Shown in pieces: positions 1 to 9,147 of a stretch of 64,000 nt of DNA. The translations under genes were made by a program, and so were the position numbers. The notes beneath the pieces were generated by a model. It was not told the origin of the DNA, did no database searches, and was given only the letters and a program-made list of their open reading frames with translations. Source of the DNA: Neolewinella xylanilytica (GTDB lineage: Bacteria; Bacteroidota; Bacteroidia; Chitinophagales; Saprospiraceae); NCBI RefSeq assembly GCF_002934605.1, contig NZ_PTJC01000006.1, forward strand, positions 1,116,001-1,180,000, in the 5' to 3' direction. Positions within the stretch are counted from its first letter, which is position 1, and every line of letters begins with the position of its first letter.

Positions 1-1
1 G

Positions 2-2107
2 CCCACCCTCGACCAGTTCGCCGCGGTGAACGGACGCACCCAGACACTCTACCGCGACAGCTGGGGATTCCACGCCAACGTCGGTACCGTATACAACCGC
101 TACCAGCGCAACGACGATGATATCTACACCCTTCAGGGGAACGCTAATTTCGAATTGGTGCCCGGCGACTCCGACAAAAGCCGGCACAGCATTCAGCTCG
201 GGTTCTTATTTGAACAGCGGGTCAACCGACGGTACGAGGCCTTTCCCAGTGGACTGTGGACCACCGGTCGCCAGCTGATCAACCGCCACCTGAACACGGT
301 AGATACCTTCAATCGCGTCATCGAGACCATCGAGGTGGATCTGGGGGACGGTTTCCTCAACTATCAGGGACCGGCAACCGTGGTAGCACCTACAATCGAG
401 GAAGACGCCGGTACTTTCTACCGGCGCATCCGGGAGGAACTGGGCATCCCCCTGGACCAGTACGTCAATATCGATGCGCTCTCGCCCGACCAACTCTCCC
501 TCGACCAGTTCAGTGCCCAGGAACTCACCTTCGCCGACCTGGTGGACTACTACGGTTACGATTACCTCGGTAACGAAGTGAACGGCACCTTCGACGACTT
601 TTTTGCCATCGACCCCGCTACCGGCGACCGGAAATTCACCGTGGCCCCGAATAAGCCGGTGTACGCCTCGGCCTACCTGCAGGACAAATTCACCATCAAC
701 AACATCATCTTCCGGGTGGGCGTACGCGCCGATCGCTACGATGCCAATACCCGGGTGCTGAAGGATCCCTATTCACTCTACGAGATCGCCGGGGCGGAGA
801 CCTTCCACGACCGTTTCGGTGGCGAACGCCCCGGAAATATCGGAGCCGGATACGCCGTGTACACGACCGAGGAAGGAGGCAACCTGGTACAGGCGTATCG
901 TTCCGGCGAGAGTTGGTTTCAGGCCGACGGAACACCCACCAACGGCCCCCAGGAAATCGAAGGCATCCGCACGGGACTGGTGTATCCGAGTTATGCCAAC
1001 CCCGCGGTCGCCGAATCGAATAACTTCATCAAGTCGACGGACTTTACCGTAGAAACGTCCTTCAAGGATTACGAAGTCCAGTACAACATCATGCCCCGGC
1101 TCGCATTTTCCTTCCCCATATCCGGTGAAGCGAATTTCTTTGCCCACTACGACGTGCTGGTACAACGGCCTCCGGATAACGTGCTGGCTACGGCCCTGGA
1201 CTATTACTACTTCGTAGAGCGGCCCGGCTCGACAAACGCCCCCTTTAACAACCCGGCTCTCCGCCCGGAGAAAACCATCGACTACGAAGTAGGATTTAAA
1301 ACCCGGGTAAGTGCCACCTCCGCCCTAACGCTATCGGCGTACTACAAGGAATTGCGGGATATGATCCAATTACGGACCTACTTCCCCGTTCCCCTGGTCA
1401 ACCAGTACACCACCTACGATAACCAGGATTTCGGTACCGTAAAGGGCTTTAGCTTTACCTACGACCTGCGGCGCACGAGTAACGTCACCGTCAACGCCAA
1501 CTACACCCTGCAGTTTGCCGACGGAACGGGCTCGAACGCGACCAGCCAGCGCGGACTAACCAACCGGGGAAACTTGCGGACGCTATTTCCGCTTTCGTTC
1601 GACGAGCGTCACCGCTTTAACCTGGTCTTCGATTACCGTTTTGACGGCCGCAGGGGAAACATTCCCCGGTGGCTCGACCAGACCGGCATCAATATTCAGG
1701 GCATATCCGTATCGGGTCGGCCATATACCGCCACCTTCATCCCTAGTGAATTAGGCGGTAGCGGTACCCGCGGGGCCATTAACGGTAGCCGAAACCCCTG
1801 GAACTTTACGCTCAACGGGCAGATCGAAAGGAACTTCGTGATCGCCGGCCAGTCCCGGCTAAACGTCTACTTCCGGGTCAGCAACATCCTGGATCGTCGC
1901 AATACGATCGGCGTTTACACCGCTACCGGCACGGCAGACGACCCCGGGTTCCTCCAGAGCAGCTTCGGTCAGGATCAGATCGAGAGCTTGCTGGGTGGTA
2001 CCCGCCCCGTGGAAGCCTATCTCGATAGCTACCAATGGCGTATCCTCAACCCTGATTTCTTCAGCCTGCCCCGCCGAATGTACGTCGGCGTCCGCTTTGG
2101 GATTTAA
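2..2107 (+). CDS. TonB-dependent receptor, C-terminal part (5' end outside window)
   Basis: Outer-membrane beta-barrel receptor fragment of about 700 residues. The frame is open from base 2, so the GTG at 26 is only the first in-frame start codon inside the window and not the real start; plug and signal peptide lie upstream. Visible features are long stretches of alternating aromatic/polar residues typical of barrel strands, asparagine-rich loops, the NPALRPEKTIDYEVG motif (near residue 415), common in the barrel of these receptors, and a final strand ending RRMYVGVRFGI. It is followed after 33 bases by a large secreted protein and then a PorV-like protein, all co-directional, which suggests one transcription unit for an outer-membrane uptake or export task. 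Substrate cannot be told from the sequence. Confidence 0.85.
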   Translation, partial: PTLDQFAAVNGRTQTLYRDSWGFHANVGTVYNRYQRNDDDIYTLQGNANFELVPGDSDKSRHSIQLGFLFEQRVNRRYEAFPSGLWTTGRQLINRHLNTVDTFNRVIETIEVDLGDGFLNYQGPATVVAPTIEEDAGTFYRRIREELGIPLDQYVNIDALSPDQLSLDQFSAQELTFADLVDYYGYDYLGNEVNGTFDDFFAIDPATGDRKFTVAPNKPVYASAYLQDKFTINNIIFRVGVRADRYDANTRVLKDPYSLYEIAGAETFHDRFGGERPGNIGAGYAVYTTEEGGNLVQAYRSGESWFQADGTPTNGPQEIEGIRTGLVYPSYANPAVAESNNFIKSTDFTVETSFKDYEVQYNIMPRLAFSFPISGEANFFAHYDVLVQRPPDNVLATALDYYYFVERPGSTNAPFNNPALRPEKTIDYEVGFKTRVSATSALTLSAYYKELRDMIQLRTYFPVPLVNQYTTYDNQDFGTVKGFSFTYDLRRTSNVTVNANYTLQFADGTGSNATSQRGLTNRGNLRTLFPLSFDERHRFNLVFDYRFDGRRGNIPRWLDQTGINIQGISVSGRPYTATFIPSELGGSGTRGAINGSRNPWNFTLNGQIERNFVIAGQSRLNVYFRVSNILDRRNTIGVYTATGTADDPGFLQSSFGQDQIESLLGGTRPVEAYLDSYQWRILNPDFFSLPRRMYVGVRFGI

Positions 2108-2140
2108 TGCCGCCCCGACCCCCTAAATAAACCGATCGCT

Positions 2141-5100
2141 ATGCGACTGTCAAGAGCTATCATTTCCTGCTTCACCGTACTTGCGCTACTGCTGCCCGGC
2201 GTTGCGACGGCTAAGAAGGGCCCGGGCCCCGGGGCTTCCCGTCCGGCGACGCCGTCGGAGCAGCAACGTATCAATTTCCGGGAGGCCTGCGATAATGCTA
2301 CCCGTCAGACGGAGATGGAGATAAACAACGTCCGCGCCCGCCTGACCACGGGCGGTGACGTCTGGTGGGACGGCAGCAACGGCCGCTACATCGTACCCAA
2401 ACCGCCCCCCGGCGTGCCCGAGGTAAGCTCGATTTACGCCGGGGCGGTGTGGCTCGGCGGTCGGGACCCGGGGGGCGGATTGAAGGTAGCCGCCCAGGAT
2501 TACGGCCGGGGAAGTGGTGAGTTCGACTTTTATCCGGGGCCGCTCACTCCCGAGGGTACCATTCAGCGGGATACCTGCGAACGGTGGGACCGGTTTTTTA
2601 CGGTTCGCGGCGAAAGTATCGATCGCTTCAAGGAGGTTTATCAAGAAGCCGTGGATAACAATACCTTACCCCTCGATCCGGACCTGGTTCCCGAGGACAT
2701 TCTCGGGTGGCCCTCGGTCGGTAATCCGTACTTTCTGCAGGAAAACGGGTTTGAGCTGCCGAACCCGAACGAAGGCGGCGGCCTGGCCGGGTTCTGGGAC
2801 GAAGACCTTGACGGGCTTTACGATCCGACACGGGGGGATTACCCCATCATTGAGATACGGGGCTGTAACGAACTACCCCAGTACGCGGAAGAAATGACCT
2901 TCTGGATCTACAACGACGCCGGTAACGTCCACCGCCAGTCCAACACGCCCCTGCAAATCCAGATGGAAGTACAGGTGCAGGCCTTTGCTTTCTCCAGCGC
3001 CGATGACGTCAATAACATGACCTTTCAGCGCTACAAATTGATCAACCGGGCCCAGGAAGACATTCTCGATACCTATTTCGCCATGTGGGTCGATCCGGAC
3101 CTGGGCTGCGCTACCGATGACTACATCGGTAGCGATACTTCCCGGTCGCTGGCCTATGTCTACAACGAAGACGAGCTGGATGGGGCTCAGGGTTGTACCT
3201 GTGATGGCGGAGTAGAGACGTACTGCGACGAAATTCCTATCCTAGGGGTAGACTACTTCCGCGGTCCCCGGGCACCGCTCTACGACGTGAACGGAAACCA
3301 GATTGGCGAACGGGAACTCGGCATGAGCTCCTTCGTCTACTACAATAACGCCGGAGTGGGGGCCCCTCCGCCCGCTACCACCGACCCGAGTACGGCCGAG
3401 GAATACTATAACTATCTGCAAGGAAGATGGCGCGATGGTTCCGTCCTCCAGAATGCCGGCGACGGATACGACGAGGGGGGCGCCGCGGCAACCCGCTACG
3501 CTTTCCCGGACGCCCCAAACGTCAGCGGCTGGAACATGACTACCGAGGCATTGCCCTTCGGCGATCGCCGGACCATTCAGGCTTCCGGTCCGTTCACCCT
3601 GCAGCCGGGGGCCGTCAACGAGCTGATCATTGGCGTGGTATGGGTACCCAATCAAACCTACCCGGCACCCTCCATCCAGCGTTTGCAGCAGGCCGACGAT
3701 CTGGCGCAGGCACTCTTCGATGAGTGCTTCGACCGGCTGGACGGGCCGGATGCTCCCGACGTAGATTTACTGGAATTGGACCGGGAGATCGTCATGCTGC
3801 TCTCCAACGGCCGCAGCAGCAACAACTTTCAGGAGGCTTACGAGGAAGCGGGCCTGACCATCCCGCCCGGGGAGGATAGCCTCTACCGCTTTGAGGGTTA
3901 CCGGATCTTCCAGTTGGCCGGCCCGGACGCCAGCCTGGATGACATCGGAGACCCCAATCGGGTCCGGGAGGTAGCCAACTACGACATCGTCAACGGAGTC
4001 ACCCGGCTGTTCAACTGGACGGGGCTCAACTCCGAACAGGATCCCAACAACCCCCTCGACCAGACCTATTTCGTCCCGGAGCTGATTATCGACGGCCAAA
4101 ACACGGGAATCCGGCATAGCGTCAGTATTACGGAAGACGCCTTCGCCAGTGGCAACGAAACCCGCCTCATCAACCACCGGCGCTACTATTTCTCCGTAAT
4201 CGCCTACGCCTACAATAATTACGAGGATTTCGATCCCTTCGATGTCAATTCCCCGGGGCAACCCGTGCAGTACGTTTCGTCCACTCGAAATATCGGAGAC
4301 CCGCTGACGGGCAACAGTTTCTACGTAGCCATTCCCCGGCCTATTCTCGACCGGGAACTCCGGGCAAACTATGGAGACGGTGCGGTGGTAACCCGGCTCA
4401 GCGGCCAGGGAAACAACGGGAACTTTCTCGACCTGGCGGATACTGCCGTAGCGGAAATCGAAGCGGAACTGGTCAGTGGTACGAACCGCGTACCCGAGCT
4501 GACGTACGCCCGAGGAGCGGCTCCCATCGATGTCTTCGTGGTTAATCCCCTCGATGTACGTGACGGCGAGTACGAACTGACCTTCGTCGACGACAACATG
4601 GCCGATCAACAACTGCAAGCCCCCGTTACCTGGACCTTGCGCTGCCTGGGGGATTGCAACGTACCCACGATCGTCAGCGAAGAACCGATCAACGTCAACA
4701 ACGAGCAAATCATCGGAGCGTACGGCTTTTCGGTCCGGATTGGCGACGTGGCGGAACCCGGTACGAGCGGTTCGGGAACCAACGGCGCCATAGGGGCAAC
4801 CCTTACGTACGCGGATAGCGAACGAGATCCGTGGTTGCTATTCGTTCCGGACGATCTGTCGGTCGGGCTGGATAACCTTGAATTCGATCGCACGGTCTTC
4901 GACTACGTCGCTACCGACGGGCTGGAGGACCGGTTCTACTCCCTGGACCCTAATCGCGGCCTCACCGATATGTTCCCCGGCGTCGTTCCTTACAAACTGC
5001 TCGACTGGCAGGAAAACGACGGCCGCATCCCCTTCATCTCTCCCGTTTACCTATCCGAATTCCGCCTCAACGACGGGGTGGCTCGGGCACAGGAGCTATC

Positions 5101-6247
5101 CGAGCTCAATAACGTCAACATCGTTTTCACCAGCGATAAATCGTTGTGGAGCCGCTGTCCGGTAGTGGAAACGAGCAATTACTTCTACAAGGACGCCGCC
5201 TACCGGGGGCAAGCCATCAAGGGCGACTCCGACCGGAACATGTTCGACACCCGGGATGCACCGAGCGTAACCCGGGAAGCCGGTCCGGACGGGTTGCCGG
5301 CGGTCGATACCGACATCGATCCGCGCTACGCTACCGGCATGGGCTGGTTCCCCGGCTACGCGATCGACGTGGAAACCGGACAACGCCTGGAAATCTTCTG
5401 GGGAGAGAACAGTACATACGACGGTCGACGGCTGGGCGACGAGTACGTAGCCCCTAGCAATGGCAACGATATGATCTTCAACCCCTCCAACCAGATCTTC
5501 ATCAAATCGGCGATCAACGGAGTGAGTATCTACGATTTCGTTGCCGGCGCACAGCACTTCTTCTACGTCACCGATCAGCCCTACGACGGCGGCATCCGGC
5601 TGTACGATCGGCTATTCCCCCGCTCCAGCCCGCTGTCGACGAGTAAAGTCCGTGCCTTGCAGGAGATCACCTGGGCGGGCTTCCCGATCAGCGCGCCGAA
5701 CGTGGAGTATCTATCCTACGCCGACGGCCTCATTCCGAACGACGTAACGCTGAAACTGCGCGTCAACAACTCCTTTGCCTTTACCGAAGGCTCCTCCGAA
5801 GCCAACGGGTACCCGACCTACCGCTTCCGCATCGATGGAAAGCAGCCACGCACCGAACTCAACGACAGCCTGGTGAACCGGGCGCTGGATATGGTCAACG
5901 TCGTCCCGAACCCCTATTACGGCTTCAGTATCTACGAAGACAGCCAGTTCGAAACCAACGTCAAGATCACGAACCTGCCCGCCGAGGCCACGGTAACGAT
6001 CTATTCGCTCGATGGAAAGTTTATCCGACAGTACGATCGCGACGAGACGGTGACGATGCTCAGTGGGGATCAGCGTCCGGTCGGAGAACGGCAAATTGCA
6101 CCGGCCCTGGAGTGGGACCTCCGTAACCAAAAGGGGATTCCCGTTGCCAGCGGCGTCTACCTGATCCACGTGGCGGCACCTGGGCTCGGCGAGCGAACCA
6201 TCAAGTTCTTCGGCGTACAACGACAATTCGATCCTTCCGGCCTCTAA
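2141..6247 (+). CDS. Large secreted protein with T9SS-like C-terminal domain
   Basis: Exported protein of 1368 aa. Residues 1-24 form a clear signal peptide ending VATA. The body contains acidic Asp/Asn-rich segments (for example DEDLDGLYDPTRGDYP and VDPDLGCATDDYIGSD) that look calcium-binding, and the last 90 residues read VVPNPYYGFS, then TNVKITNLPAEATVTIYSLDG, IRQYDRDE and SGVYLIHVAAPG. That is the beta-sandwich pattern of type IX secretion sorting domains, although the end (KFFGVQRQFDPSGL) lacks the usual basic tail and may not be cleaved. It lies between a TonB receptor and a PorV-like protein. I do not recognise an enzymatic domain; a surface or outer-membrane-associated structural role is inference. 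Confidence 0.7.
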   Translation: MRLSRAIISCFTVLALLLPGVATAKKGPGPGASRPATPSEQQRINFREACDNATRQTEMEINNVRARLTTGGDVWWDGSNGRYIVPKPPPGVPEVSSIYAGAVWLGGRDPGGGLKVAAQDYGRGSGEFDFYPGPLTPEGTIQRDTCERWDRFFTVRGESIDRFKEVYQEAVDNNTLPLDPDLVPEDILGWPSVGNPYFLQENGFELPNPNEGGGLAGFWDEDLDGLYDPTRGDYPIIEIRGCNELPQYAEEMTFWIYNDAGNVHRQSNTPLQIQMEVQVQAFAFSSADDVNNMTFQRYKLINRAQEDILDTYFAMWVDPDLGCATDDYIGSDTSRSLAYVYNEDELDGAQGCTCDGGVETYCDEIPILGVDYFRGPRAPLYDVNGNQIGERELGMSSFVYYNNAGVGAPPPATTDPSTAEEYYNYLQGRWRDGSVLQNAGDGYDEGGAAATRYAFPDAPNVSGWNMTTEALPFGDRRTIQASGPFTLQPGAVNELIIGVVWVPNQTYPAPSIQRLQQADDLAQALFDECFDRLDGPDAPDVDLLELDREIVMLLSNGRSSNNFQEAYEEAGLTIPPGEDSLYRFEGYRIFQLAGPDASLDDIGDPNRVREVANYDIVNGVTRLFNWTGLNSEQDPNNPLDQTYFVPELIIDGQNTGIRHSVSITEDAFASGNETRLINHRRYYFSVIAYAYNNYEDFDPFDVNSPGQPVQYVSSTRNIGDPLTGNSFYVAIPRPILDRELRANYGDGAVVTRLSGQGNNGNFLDLADTAVAEIEAELVSGTNRVPELTYARGAAPIDVFVVNPLDVRDGEYELTFVDDNMADQQLQAPVTWTLRCLGDCNVPTIVSEEPINVNNEQIIGAYGFSVRIGDVAEPGTSGSGTNGAIGATLTYADSERDPWLLFVPDDLSVGLDNLEFDRTVFDYVATDGLEDRFYSLDPNRGLTDMFPGVVPYKLLDWQENDGRIPFISPVYLSEFRLNDGVARAQELSELNNVNIVFTSDKSLWSRCPVVETSNYFYKDAAYRGQAIKGDSDRNMFDTRDAPSVTREAGPDGLPAVDTDIDPRYATGMGWFPGYAIDVETGQRLEIFWGENSTYDGRRLGDEYVAPSNGNDMIFNPSNQIFIKSAINGVSIYDFVAGAQHFFYVTDQPYDGGIRLYDRLFPRSSPLSTSKVRALQEITWAGFPISAPNVEYLSYADGLIPNDVTLKLRVNNSFAFTEGSSEANGYPTYRFRIDGKQPRTELNDSLVNRALDMVNVVPNPYYGFSIYEDSQFETNVKITNLPAEATVTIYSLDGKFIRQYDRDETVTMLSGDQRPVGERQIAPALEWDLRNQKGIPVASGVYLIHVAAPGLGERTIKFFGVQRQFDPSGL

Positions 6248-6286
6248 TTTTCTCTTTCCCCCCTACCGCGGGATAAAGCGTTTGCT

Positions 6287-7351
6287 ATGAAGAAGATCTA
6301 TTTTTTTGCATTGGCTAGCCTATTATGGGCGGGTGCCTACGCGGGCAATCCCGACCGCCAGGGGGAAGCCGGCGCTACCCAGTTGCTGATGAATCCCTGG
6401 GCCCCGTCGGCCGGTCTGCATACCCTCAATACCTCCTACGTGAGTGGGGTGGAAGCGATGCGCCTCAATCCGGCCGGAGTAAGCCGTTTCGCCGGTACCC
6501 AGGTCATGCTGGGCTACGCGAACTACCTGCAGGGGGCCGATATTTCCATGCAGGCAGCCGGCGTAACCAGCAAGCTGGGGAAGAACGGGGCCCTCGGATT
6601 TAGTGTCATGAGCCTGGATTTCGGCGACATCGCCGTCACCACTACGGAACAACCCGAAGGAACCGGGGCCCAGCTCAATCTAAGCTTCATCAACGTCGGG
6701 CTCACCTATAGCCACCGGTTCGAGAACAAGGTCTCGGTGGGCATCACCCTGCGTGGGGTAAGTGAGGCCAGCAGCGACGTGAGCTCGTTCGGCTTCGCCA
6801 TCGACGCGGGGGTGCAGTACGTTACGGGGGAATATGAAGAGTTTAAATTCGGACTGAGCCTACGTAACCTCGGGAGCCGGATGTCGTACGGAGGACAGGC
6901 CCTGGCGACGACGGCACCGAACCCGGACCAGTCGGCGGACTACAACCTCACCCTGCAACAACGGGCCGCGAGCTTCGAGATGCCCTCGGTACTGAACATC
7001 GGCGCCAGCTACGATTTTTTGGGGGCGATCGAAAACCAACGGGTCACGCTTATGGCAAACTTTACCGCCAATTCCTTCAGCCGCGATGAGCTCGGGGCGG
7101 GGCTGGAATATGCCTTTCGCGAGCAATTTACCGCACGCCTGGGTTACCGTACCGACCTGGACGCCGCCGCCGGGAGCGAGGGCACCTTCGCGGACGAGTC
7201 GCCGCTCTACAACGGCCTCAGCGCCGGGGTCGGGGTAAAGGTGCCCCTCCGACGCGGTGACCTCAGCCGCTCCTTCAGCATCGACTACGCCTTTCGCAAT
7301 ACCCGCATCTATAACGGTACCCATAATATCGGCATTAGCCTGGGCTTTTGA
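6287..7351 (+). CDS. PorV/PorQ-family outer-membrane protein
   Basis: Protein of 354 aa with a signal peptide (about residues 1-19, ending AGAYA) and repeated amphipathic strands expected of a FadL-like 14-strand barrel. The early motif AMRLNPAGVSRFAGTQVMLGY is characteristic of the PorV/PorQ family, whose founding members shuttle cargo in the type IX secretion system. It is the third gene of the run that starts with the TonB receptor and the T9SS-tagged protein, so it may serve export or anchoring of that protein. Many Bacteroidota have several paralogues, so it should not be read as PorV itself. Confidence 0.75.
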   Translation: MKKIYFFALASLLWAGAYAGNPDRQGEAGATQLLMNPWAPSAGLHTLNTSYVSGVEAMRLNPAGVSRFAGTQVMLGYANYLQGADISMQAAGVTSKLGKNGALGFSVMSLDFGDIAVTTTEQPEGTGAQLNLSFINVGLTYSHRFENKVSVGITLRGVSEASSDVSSFGFAIDAGVQYVTGEYEEFKFGLSLRNLGSRMSYGGQALATTAPNPDQSADYNLTLQQRAASFEMPSVLNIGASYDFLGAIENQRVTLMANFTANSFSRDELGAGLEYAFREQFTARLGYRTDLDAAAGSEGTFADESPLYNGLSAGVGVKVPLRRGDLSRSFSIDYAFRNTRIYNGTHNIGISLGF

Positions 7352-7458
7352 TGCCGACCGCGAGGGCTTCGATTCTGTCGCCGCGCGCTGGAGGGAACGA
7401 GGGGCAACCAGTGGGGTTACCTTCCCTGGACGGGTCAATTTGCTTCCGGATTTTTCCT

Positions 7459-7467
7459 TATCTTTGA
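7459..7467 (+). promoter_or_regulatory. Bacteroidota-type promoter for greA
   Basis: TATCTTTGA matches the TAnnTTTG -7 element; a TTTGC at 7439-7443 is a possible -33 element. The start site would be near 7471, giving a leader of about 165 bases before greA. That leader contains a small hairpin TCCTAC-ttccc-GTAGGA at 7492-7508. Confidence 0.55.
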
Positions 7468-7637
7468 GCCTATAAAACCTTTAGCTGGCGTTCCTACTTC
7501 CCGTAGGAGCGTCGCATTATTTACAGCCGTTCCGTTCCGCAAACCGGGCGGGCGGCATCACCAACGTCAAGCGGGTTACAACCGGTCCCCCAGCGGGAGG
7601 GTTAGAATCGACTGCTTGAATCAGAAAACCAAACACC

Positions 7638-8111
7638 ATGGCAGGAACACACTATCTGTCACAAGAAGGATACGACCGACTCCGTAAGGAGCTCGAAGAG
7701 CTGAAGACCACCGGCCGGTCCGAAGTAGCTCAAGCCATAGCCGAAGCCCGGGAAAAGGGAGACCTGTCCGAGAACGCCGAATACGATGCCGCCAAGGACG
7801 CCCAGGGGCTGCTGGAGATGAAGATCAACGAGCTGGAAAAAGTAATGGCCAATGCCCGGGTGCTCGATTCGAGCCAGCTCGATACCAGCAAGGTAACGGT
7901 GATGAGCAAAGTGACCATCGAGAACGTAAAAAACAAAGCTTCGATGGTTTACCAGCTGGTTGCCGAAAGCGAGGCGAACCTCAAGGCAAAAAAGATCTCG
8001 GTCAACAGCCCCATGGGGCAGGGTTTACTGGGAAAAGCCGTCGGTGATGTCGCCGAAGTCAAGACCCCTAACGGAGTGATCCAGTTCAAGATCAAAGACA
8101 TTACTATCTGA
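7638..8111 (+). CDS. greA: Transcription elongation factor GreA
   Basis: Protein of 157 aa, the usual GreA length. The N-terminal half is the antiparallel coiled coil (YLSQEGYDRLRKELEEL) with the conserved acidic tip segment GDLSENAEYDAAKD near residues 47-60, which reaches into the RNA polymerase secondary channel and stimulates cleavage of backtracked transcripts. The C-terminal FKBP-like half ends with SPMGQGLLGKAVGD and a beta strand. Its TGA overlaps the ATG of the HIT gene by one base (TGATG), so the two are translationally coupled. Identification is firm. Confidence 0.96.
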   Translation: MAGTHYLSQEGYDRLRKELEELKTTGRSEVAQAIAEAREKGDLSENAEYDAAKDAQGLLEMKINELEKVMANARVLDSSQLDTSKVTVMSKVTIENVKNKASMVYQLVAESEANLKAKKISVNSPMGQGLLGKAVGDVAEVKTPNGVIQFKIKDITI

Positions 8112-8512
8112 TGGCCTCCATTTTCACCCGCATCATCAACCGCGACATTCCCGGCTACATCGTTGCCGAAGACGATCGGTTCATCGCATTCCTCGACGTG
8201 CGGCCGATGGTTGAAGGGCACACGCTTTGCGTTCCCAAGCGGGAAGTAGATTACTACTACGACCTCACCGACGAGGAGCTTACCGGATTGACCCTTTTCT
8301 CCAAAAAGGTCGCCCGTGGATTAAAACAGGCCGTTCCGTGTAAGCGCATCGCTAACGGCGTCCTGGGGCTGGAAGTACCCCACGCCCACCTGCATTTGGT
8401 TCCCATTCAGCAGGAGGGAGACTTTCGCTTCGGCAAAACCGTATCCGTTAGCGAGGAGCGAATGGCGGAACTGCAGGGTCGGATTTCGAAAGCCATCGCC
8501 ACCCCCGGATAG
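8111..8512 (+). CDS. HIT-family nucleotide hydrolase
   Basis: Cytosolic 133-aa protein with the histidine triad HAHLHLV at residues 91-97 (H91, H93, H95), where the middle region forms the nucleotidyl-enzyme intermediate. N-terminal FTRIINRDIPGYIVAEDDRFIAFLD is the typical start of the family. HIT proteins hydrolyse AMP-linked phosphoramidates or dinucleotides; the physiological substrate is unknown. It overlaps greA by one base, a pairing often kept in Bacteroidota. It converges with the Lon-domain gene with two bases between the stop codons. Confidence 0.93.
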   Translation: MASIFTRIINRDIPGYIVAEDDRFIAFLDVRPMVEGHTLCVPKREVDYYYDLTDEELTGLTLFSKKVARGLKQAVPCKRIANGVLGLEVPHAHLHLVPIQQEGDFRFGKTVSVSEERMAELQGRISKAIATPG

Positions 8513-8514
8513 CC

Positions 8515-9147
8515 CTAAAAATCGGGCGGGCGGAGCTCCTTGAAGTGGCCGTTCAGGGCGGCGCGTGCGCGAATCCCGAGCGGGTCTCCCAGTTGAGGCT
8601 TGATGTGCCGCAGGTGGGTCAGGAGAAATTCCTGCCGCTCGCTTGCTTGCCGTAGGGTCAGCAGGGTATACTCCTGCTCGAGGGTAAGGCCGATGTAGTG
8701 ACCGATCTCGTAGGTCCGAAAGCCCCGGCTCACGGGGGTGACCTGGCGGTCTATCTTTAGCTGGCGGTAGATTTGCCGGGTCAGGCTGACGATTTCGCGG
8801 TTCCGTTCCGGATCCTCTTCCTCTTCGGGGGGAAAGTAGGTGACCCGGCCCATGGGGTAGGATCGATCGTCCGCTTCCCGTTTGAAGTCTTCGATGCGGA
8901 ACACCCGGGCTCCGGTGGTTCGGATGTCGCTCTCCCCGGACGGATACCTTTTGGCTACTTGCTCCAGGGATACCTCGGTGGCGACCGCCTGGAGTTGACC
9001 GTCGATCACCGTAGGGATACCGAATGAAATTCCATCCCGTTCGGCATCCGCTACCAGTTCCCGGTAGCGGGGTTCGAAGATGTGCAGGTTGAGCGACTCG
9101 CCGGGGAAGACGACGAGTTGCAGGGGGAAAAGTGGCAGAGATTGCAT
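8515..9147 (-). CDS. Lon N-terminal (substrate-binding) domain protein
   Basis: Protein of 210 aa from the ATG at 9147 (an in-frame TTG lies four codons upstream). It starts LPLFPLQLVVFPGESLNLHIFEPRYRELV, the hallmark of the Lon-protease N-terminal domain, and continues to a helical C-terminal half. No ATPase or protease domain is present, so it is one of the stand-alone LON-substrate-binding-domain proteins, of uncertain function; proteolysis-related binding or chaperone-like roles are inference. It is divergent from the ABC permease gene. Confidence 0.85.
   Translation of the reverse strand: MQSLPLFPLQLVVFPGESLNLHIFEPRYRELVADAERDGISFGIPTVIDGQLQAVATEVSLEQVAKRYPSGESDIRTTGARVFRIEDFKREADDRSYPMGRVTYFPPEEEEDPERNREIVSLTRQIYRQLKIDRQVTPVSRGFRTYEIGHYIGLTLEQEYTLLTLRQASERQEFLLTHLRHIKPQLGDPLGIRARAALNGHFKELRPPDF

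Noticed and set aside
3767-4708. Long minus-strand frame (313 codons) inside the large secreted protein gene
   Set aside because: It is the mirror of a high-GC coding sequence, with no recognisable motif or promoter; similar shadows occur at 11728-12747, 44746-45717 and 55145-56104.
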